Shown here piece after piece: positions 58,575 through 64,000 of a stretch of DNA of 64,000 nucleotides. Where the stretch lies: assembly GCA_019649035.1 (NCBI GenBank), contig BMAT01012661.1:47728-111727 (forward strand), written 5' to 3'. Position 1 is the stretch's first letter, and every line of letters starts with the position of its first letter. Source of the stretch: Elysia marginata (lineage: Eukaryota; Mollusca; Gastropoda; Plakobranchidae). The translations under genes and the position numbers were made by a program. The notes under the pieces were generated by a model. That model had not been told where the DNA came from. It did no database searches and worked only from the letters and a program-made list of their open reading frames with translations.

Positions 58575-58810
58575 CAAATAAAGTTTTCCGTCTTGCTTTA
58601 CTAGAGTTTGGGGCAGCTTTCGATTCCATCGAATATACCTAACTTTTAGACAAGTATATCCACACCTATGTTGCTATTATATCAAGAACTGTCTTTTTTG
58701 CTGCTATCAATTTATAGTAAATACTCACTCGTCTAACCAGTAAAACATATCCAATACACAGCTTTACTTTCTATTACAAAGCCTTTAAGGTGCTTTGCAT
58801 CGATCATCAC
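58575..58810 (+). mobile_element. Decayed LINE reverse-transcriptase fragment
   Basis: The frame reads LALLEFGAAFDSIEYT then LLDKYIHTYV, which fits reverse-transcriptase motif A (LLDLSAAFDTVDHSLLLDRL) of non-LTR elements. Stops follow and nothing recognisable flanks it. Motif A is the only firm landmark. Confidence 0.55.
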
Positions 58811-59656
58811 GGTCTTTATTTTCTTGTGAGAAAAGTTACTTAAAAGAAAACAATTACAACTTTAAAAACATAATATATCATGGTAGGCTTTTCAATATTG
58901 CGGTACAAAAAATCTGGAACATTTTATCACAATAACCCAGCTACAAAAGATCTGAGGAGGCCTGAAAGCAACTTTAGACGTTTGTGTGCCTCCAAGTGGC
59001 TTAAATTTATTAAAAGGTATTTTCACAATCGAAACGAGACTTTGGGTTAACGATTTTAACTGATTACTGCCGCTCAATAAATATTTGTACATTTTACATA
59101 ATTATCTTAAAATGATTTGTTTAATATAAAATTAATGCAGTGGAGGCGTTCTTCGAAAAAGTGCGAGGTCCAACTCAGAAATAAGTTTCCTTACCCTATA
59201 AAGTCATATCTGTGCATAGCATCCAAATGACATTATCAGTATTAAAGATAATCTGTTGGAAAATTTACATGCACAGTTTTGAACAGCAGTGTTAAATGAT
59301 TCTGCAATGCGCTTACTTTTAAGATGAGCATTAGAGCACAATGGCCAACAAGATAAATTACTCAGGATGTGAAAGAATCTTTCTCGAGATACGACCTTCA
59401 AGTGATCATAAAATTCTCAAAAAAATTGAGGCTAATAAAGCGCAAAAGCCTACCTGGGTTGTCGCAGTCCGAAATCATTTTTGTTCACAACATGCCAGTT
59501 GGCTGTGAGGTTACCGAGCTGCTGGGCATGTATAAGTGAGGCCAGTATTAAAACAACTGAGTCATTCTTTGGATATGTCTTCGCATGAATTTTGTCTATT
59601 TCCAAATATGAAAGAGTTTAATGCTTGTTATTCGTACGCCCCGTACATAATTGTAG

Positions 59657-59765
59657 AAGCCAGTGTCTTTAAAACACCTTTTTAAATCTCTGGGTTATCT
59701 CACATCCAAGGAGAAGGTACAGACAATTTTGGATCTTAGCTTCACTATAGTATAATTCCTTGTCG
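59657..59765 (+). repeat. Dispersed repeat, copy A
   Basis: Contains cttaaaacacc, tctgggttatctcacatcca, a GGTACAGACA core and TTAGCTTCACTATA. The same order of motifs recurs at 61448. Family not recognised. Confidence 0.55.
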
Positions 59766-59814
59766 AGTTTCTTTGTCCTGGTTCATTCCGTTCGCGAGCT
59801 TTAAATAAGGGAAA

Positions 59815-60133
59815 TTTGTTTTGTCCGTTGGTTGGTTGTTTGAAGTTTAACGTCTCTTGTCAAATACAAGGTTATATCAGAGACGGCGCTTGGGACCATT
59901 GAAAGCGTGCTGCAACACTGTGATGTAAGGAGCGCTTTCATACACTACACCCAGTCACATTATACTGACACCGGGCCGACCAGACTTAGCACTAAATCCA
60001 TAATGCCAGACACTAGGCGGATCAGCTGCTATTAATACCAATTTTAAAGTCCTTGGTTTGACTCGGCCGGGGATCGAACCCACACCTCCCGATCTCTGAG
60101 CGAGTATCTCACCGCTAGGCCACAGAGCCGGTT
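59815..60133 (-). mobile_element. tRNA-derived SINE, near full length
   Basis: Minus-strand head GGCTCTGTGGCCTAGCGGTG with B box GGTTCGATCCCC (near 60075), then a body rich in GTGTAGTGTATGAAAGCGC, and a tail ending AGACGTTAAACTTCAAACAA plus CCAAC repeats. A head, a body and a repetitive tail are all present. It belongs to a different family from the copy at 20222. Confidence 0.75.
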
Positions 60134-61447
60134 TTTCACAATATTTTGTGGGATGGTCTTCTTAGGTTTATGCTTGTGTTGCCCAGTTGAGGATGCTGAA
60201 AGAAGGGTAGACGTGAGATGATTTCTGTTGATTGCTTTAATAACACAGGAGCTAATTATGGCAAGGGCATCAACCCTCATTTTCTGTGCTTATAAAGCAT
60301 GCATCATAGAGTCATCTCGTGCATGAAATGAAGATTGGTATTAGTCTTATAATGTATATTTACTCTACGTGACACAGCGCTTTGAGTTAAATGTCTTGGG
60401 GGAAAAGCACCACAAAAACCATTATTGTTATGAACTTTGAAAATGAACAATGAGAAGACCAACGGGTAACTCACTCTTAGAGACCAAAAGGAAAAAAAAA
60501 ACGTTGATGAGGTTGTGTTACAAACCCTGTGAAAATGTTGACACCTTAGAACTACTGAGACGTGGATTATACGTAGTTTTAGATCTCTGCATCGATTTGA
60601 TGTGTATAGCTTCATTTTCATTTATGCGTATAAGTTGACCTACTTTTTCGTTTACCTGTGTTATTTTTATGTCCCAGAATTGTGAGTATGAAAGCATAAG
60701 CTTTTACTTTCCCTTTGGTTAAATTTGAAACATGAAAACTGGTAAGCAAACGCTCACTTCCATGCCCTAGAACGGGAATTATCAAGGTGAGGTGAACCAA
60801 AAAAAGTTGGTAAATTTTATTGTTTTCGCCAGCGCACCTGTTAGAACACACTGAGAAACACAGAACAGCAAAACTGGTATTTCAAACGTATAAATTCAAA
60901 GATCAAAGTACAAACAATCAAGCAAACCATATATAATTGCAAATGCAAAATTTTCAAATATTTATTTTTGGAAGGAAAGTGTAATGGACATAGATGTATC
61001 GCTCTCTCCTCAATTAAAAAAAACAGAGCGTTAGTGAAAACTGTGATGAACTGTATGCGTCTCTCCTTTGTGTTTTGCGTGCTCTTTGCATCAATAATAA
61101 TATTTTTATTGTTCAAAGCTAATACTTTGAAATTATTTTGATTATAGCACCATCCCTAAAACTTTCCAAAATTGTTTATAAGGCTGGGTGTTGTTTTATT
61201 TCTAAGTTAATAGGTAAAGTGCTCCATGATTTTGTTATAATATTATTTTTCTGTCTACAGCCCAATACTACCCCGCAGTAGTTGTAGGCACCCTTCTAGA
61301 ATACAATGCGAAAAAAACTTGCTTTGTTGGTCAACATACCTTGGCTAGCATTTGAATCCAAGTCTAGCTGTTGACGACGATTCATTTCGAAAAGGAGCCC
61401 TCCTAGACCTTAACGGAATTTTAAAATATGCCCTTGTACATTTTTAA
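60134..61447. other. Intergenic DNA, no gene recognised
   Basis: Only short random-looking open frames are seen between the SINE and the second dispersed repeat. Confidence 0.55.
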
Positions 61448-61560
61448 AGGCTGACATCTTTAAAACATATCACATATCATTTTGAAGCTCTGGGTTATCT
61501 GACATCCACAAAGAGGATACTGACAGTTTGGACCATAGCTCATTTATAATAAGATTATTA
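61448..61560 (+). repeat. Dispersed repeat, copy B
   Basis: Contains ctttaaaacat, tctgggttatctgacatcca, a GGATACTGACA core and ATAGCTCATTTATAATA, aligned by eye with copy A. It is 1.8 kb away in the same orientation. Confidence 0.55.
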
Positions 61561-61832
61561 TCATAAAGAGGAAGTTATAGTCTTCCACCACCGAAGGCAG
61601 TATCAAGACTTAACACCTATCCCCCTGCAGACCATTACTCACCAGAGTAAATTCAACTCATATTTCAGAATATTACAGTACGACTGCCTTTTAGGCTTTC
61701 AAATACTAGCATCTTCAACTTTCACGTCGCACCATGACATGGAAGGTCAACTTGAAAGAGCCTTTCGAAGATATGTATTTGGGTGACAATTTAAAAACAA
61801 AATTAACGGTTAAAGAATTGATTTCATAAAAC

Positions 61833-62700
61833 TTAATTAAAATCTAGCTGTTTGGGGGAAATGAAAGGCTTTTGTAAGTTACATAAATATGTACATACTT
61901 TGAAAATATGAGAGACATATCTGGGTACTCGCATAGGCGTAGCACCTTGCATAATTTTGAAATTATTAATCCGTTCCATGGCACGTTCAACATGAATGCG
62001 GACATTCGCAACCCTTCTTATTTTTTCTACCTCGTGTGGCTCTAACTGGAGTTTGTTATTGATTTGAGGGAGAATTAAACGAATACCATTAGTTACGCAT
62101 AGGTCGCTAATCAGAAAACCTTTATCAGCCATCTGTCTATTTCCAGAGGAAAATCCATCTAATAGACCAGATGACAATCTCCTTGTCAAAAGTATTACCA
62201 CCATATAGATCAGATACAAAACTTATAGTGCCGAAAAGGACTGATTGAAAATAGTGCCTTCCATCTCATGGTGTTCTTGTATTCGGAATAAATCTGTGTT
62301 TTCTCTTGCAAATGAGAAGGACTTTCACAGTAAATTGGCAATTGCCATAACACTCTGAATATATTTTTTTAAATTAGGGGTCCTGCTTCAATCGATTCAG
62401 AAGAAGGCCAATCACAAAGAAAATTGAGTCTTTGTGACATTATAAGAATCCATTGTGAAAAAATAATAGAAGCAGTTACAGTACAAAAATTGAAGCGGAA
62501 AGCCAGCTCTCGAAGCACAAGTCTAAGTCGTAATTTCATCGAAACTAATAAAAACTCATCCTGTGGATGAAGCTTTGCCTCCCTTTTTCCTGCAGTCCTA
62601 TTCACATAAAGGATATTAAGTAGCAAGAAAGGCTTTTTTTTTATTTGGAAGACCAGTATAACAAATGTCATCATCAAGGTCCACAATTTAAATTTCTGAT
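61833..62700 (-). pseudogene. Decayed DDE_4-type (Harbinger/ISL2EU-like) DNA transposase
   Basis: Minus-strand pieces in order: a helix-turn-helix stretch (HPQDEFLLVSMKLRLRLVL then ELAFRFNFCTVTASIIF and WPSSESIEAGPL, 62580-62370), a broken middle with CESPSHLQEKTQIYSEYKN and FVSDLYGGNTFDKE in other frames (62350-62185), and a clean C-terminal part with MADKGF, RRVANVRIHVERAMERINNF and CTYLCNLQKPFIS (62160-61840). Known: this is the DDE_4 fold of Harbinger-related cut-and-paste transposases. The first catalytic Asp region (usually DCTE) is deleted, and at least two frame changes occur, so it is inactive. The second Asp (ADKGF) and last acidic residue (HVER) remain. I cannot identify terminal inverted repeats. 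Confidence 0.85.
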
Positions 62701-62879
62701 TTCTTGGTTACAGTTCCTTTTTCACAAACTGAAGGAATAGGTTGTACACATGCTGGGTCTGTTTAAGCAGAGACACTTACACTGGCACTGGCTGAAGATT
62801 CTAGTACCGGTATAGTTTGCGTATCCTGACTTGTGCTTTCCACAGTTTCGACACTGTTCTGACAACCTGTATTCCGTGT

Positions 62880-63050
62880 TCTTACGGAACTAACATAGTT
62901 AAAGTTGACTGCTCCAGTAGTCATTCATGAGGAGAGATGCTGCCCATTGAGTGCCATTTCCAAGCGATTCGTTGAAATCAGTACTCGGCTCTTCTTCGAA
63001 CTTTGTAACAGCTTTTTGCACCGCTTCCTCCAATGCAGCGGAATCAAACT
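62880..63050 (-). pseudogene. Possible N-terminal exon remnant of the same transposase
   Basis: A TTTTTAG acceptor-like site at about 63050 is followed by an open frame reading FDSAALEEAVQKAVTKFEEE then STDFNESLGNGTQW. It lies upstream of, and on the same strand as, the transposase pieces. Membership is inferred from position only. Confidence 0.3.
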
Positions 63051-63089
63051 AAAAAGCAAAGAGTAGTAAAATTTTCTGAATATTGAAAA

Positions 63090-63400
63090 GAAGTTCTTTT
63101 TAGTGTAGGCCACCAGTATTTTATAGAAATCAAAATGCAGTGCAATCCGCTCCAGAAAAAAATTCAATTTTGAAATAGAACTTTGTTGCTGTTAAACTAG
63201 CAATCAAACTGCATTGCATTCTGTTTTGAAAATTGATATTTTCTTCATTTTGGAATGAAATTCTTTTCAGTGTACTAAACGAGCGATGATAGTGCAGTGC
63301 AATTCCGTTGTAAAAAATTGAATGAAAATATTTTAACAACATTCGTAATTTTAAAATGGCGTTTGTATGGTGTACCAAAATATGAATTAAAATGCAATTT
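63090..63400. repeat. Strongly diverged tandem repeat (3-4 units of about 75-90 bp)
   Basis: Units share TGCAGTGCAAT(T)CCG followed by a run of A and ATTGA, at about 63135, 63209, 63295 and weakly 63370. It lies upstream of the decayed transposase and could be its subterminal repeats, but this is a guess. Confidence 0.45.
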
Positions 63401-64000
63401 CGCGGGGAAAATATGTACACACAAATTCAAGAAATGATCACCAGTAGTATCAAGTTTCTGACCATAATCATAACTACATATATACCTGACATGATTTTCT
63501 GGAGTAGGCTTACCACACATAGTAAAAAAGACCATAAAATAATTTAAAATATTAGCCCTGCGCATATAAACCATGGGTTGGAGATTGAACATTTAGAATA
63601 ACTATGAACATTGTACATAAAATTTGATTGAAAGGATTTTCACACCATAGCAAGGCCTACGTGGTAGTTTTTTTCCTCAGATCTTCAGAAATCAAAATAG
63701 GCATACAAGTAGCATACTAATTGCAAACAGTCACAGATAATGAGCTTCATCATAATTATTAATTTTTATTTAATTTAGGCTATAATTGCTACATAGTCAT
63801 ACCAGATCTGTGACACCCCTGTACGGAAACCATCCCATCAATATTTTAAGAGGTAAATTTTATGGGCTTGCAGTTGAAGTGCCAACATAAGCAAGGTCCA
63901 AAGTTTCAGAAATGATGCAAATTTTGGCCCATATTTCTAGGACTGCGATCTAGGTCTAGATCTAGCTCTAGATAGTATATTCATTATTCCAATGAATGGA
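63401..64000. other. Intergenic DNA at right edge, no gene recognised
   Basis: AT-rich; ends in a TCTAGATC-rich patch (63945-63978). Confidence 0.55.

Noticed and set aside
59815-60133. tRNA gene at 60060-60133
   Set aside because: The tRNA-like part continues into a SINE body and tail.

Overview
The window is invertebrate nuclear DNA. It is AT-rich and full of introns, with one large gene on the minus strand and a repeat-filled region upstream of it. The tRNA-derived SINEs, the CR1-like LINE pieces, the 'gcgctata' + ATT retroposon tails and the TCTAGATC-rich patches remind me of gastropod molluscs. That assignment is an inference and no single sequence here proves it.

Region 1 (about 1-48000, minus strand) is the 5' two thirds of a FURRY (fry / FRY / FRYL) gene. 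I read 46 coding exons plus one candidate cassette exon and one candidate non-coding first exon. Every exon was placed from consensus splice sites and checked by exon length and phase. Together they encode about 2,101 residues (2,141 with the cassette), from an initiator Met at 46866 to a splice donor after 504. The last third of the protein lies beyond the left edge. Many exons match human FRY/FRYL as I remember those sequences, for example [26 protein letters not shown] and [12 protein letters not shown]. Furry proteins are very large HEAT/armadillo-like scaffolds that bind and activate NDR/LATS (Tricornered) kinases in cell-shape and neurite patterning. All introns read GT-AG except one GC-AG intron, after the exon ending at 22180.

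The introns hold most of the mobile DNA in the gene: a CR1-like LINE piece (18405-19747), tRNA-related SINEs (1-60, 3871-4100, 20222-20455), a tandem array of a tRNA-like repeat against a splice donor (21369-22166), two orphan retroposon tails, and an assembly gap inside a short tandem repeat (28391-28911).

Region 2 (about 48000-64000) has no gene I can recognise. It holds a possible promoter and first exon of fry (47946-48315), a 152-bp imperfect hairpin (48405-48556), simple-sequence tracts including a triplet tract with a 440-bp gap (53298-53921), a 20-copy 24-bp minisatellite (56587-57068), a duplicated GATA tract (57337-57636), a decayed LINE fragment (58575-58810), a SINE (59815-60133), a decayed DDE_4-type (Harbinger/ISL2EU-like) DNA transposon on the minus strand (61833-63050), and a diverged tandem repeat (63090-63400).

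I found no CRISPR array, operon or virus-like element. The most useful points for follow-up are the complete exon map, the in-phase 120-bp cassette exon, the GC-AG intron, the long hairpin upstream of the gene and the minisatellite. Resemblances to families are from memory; no alignment or search was run.
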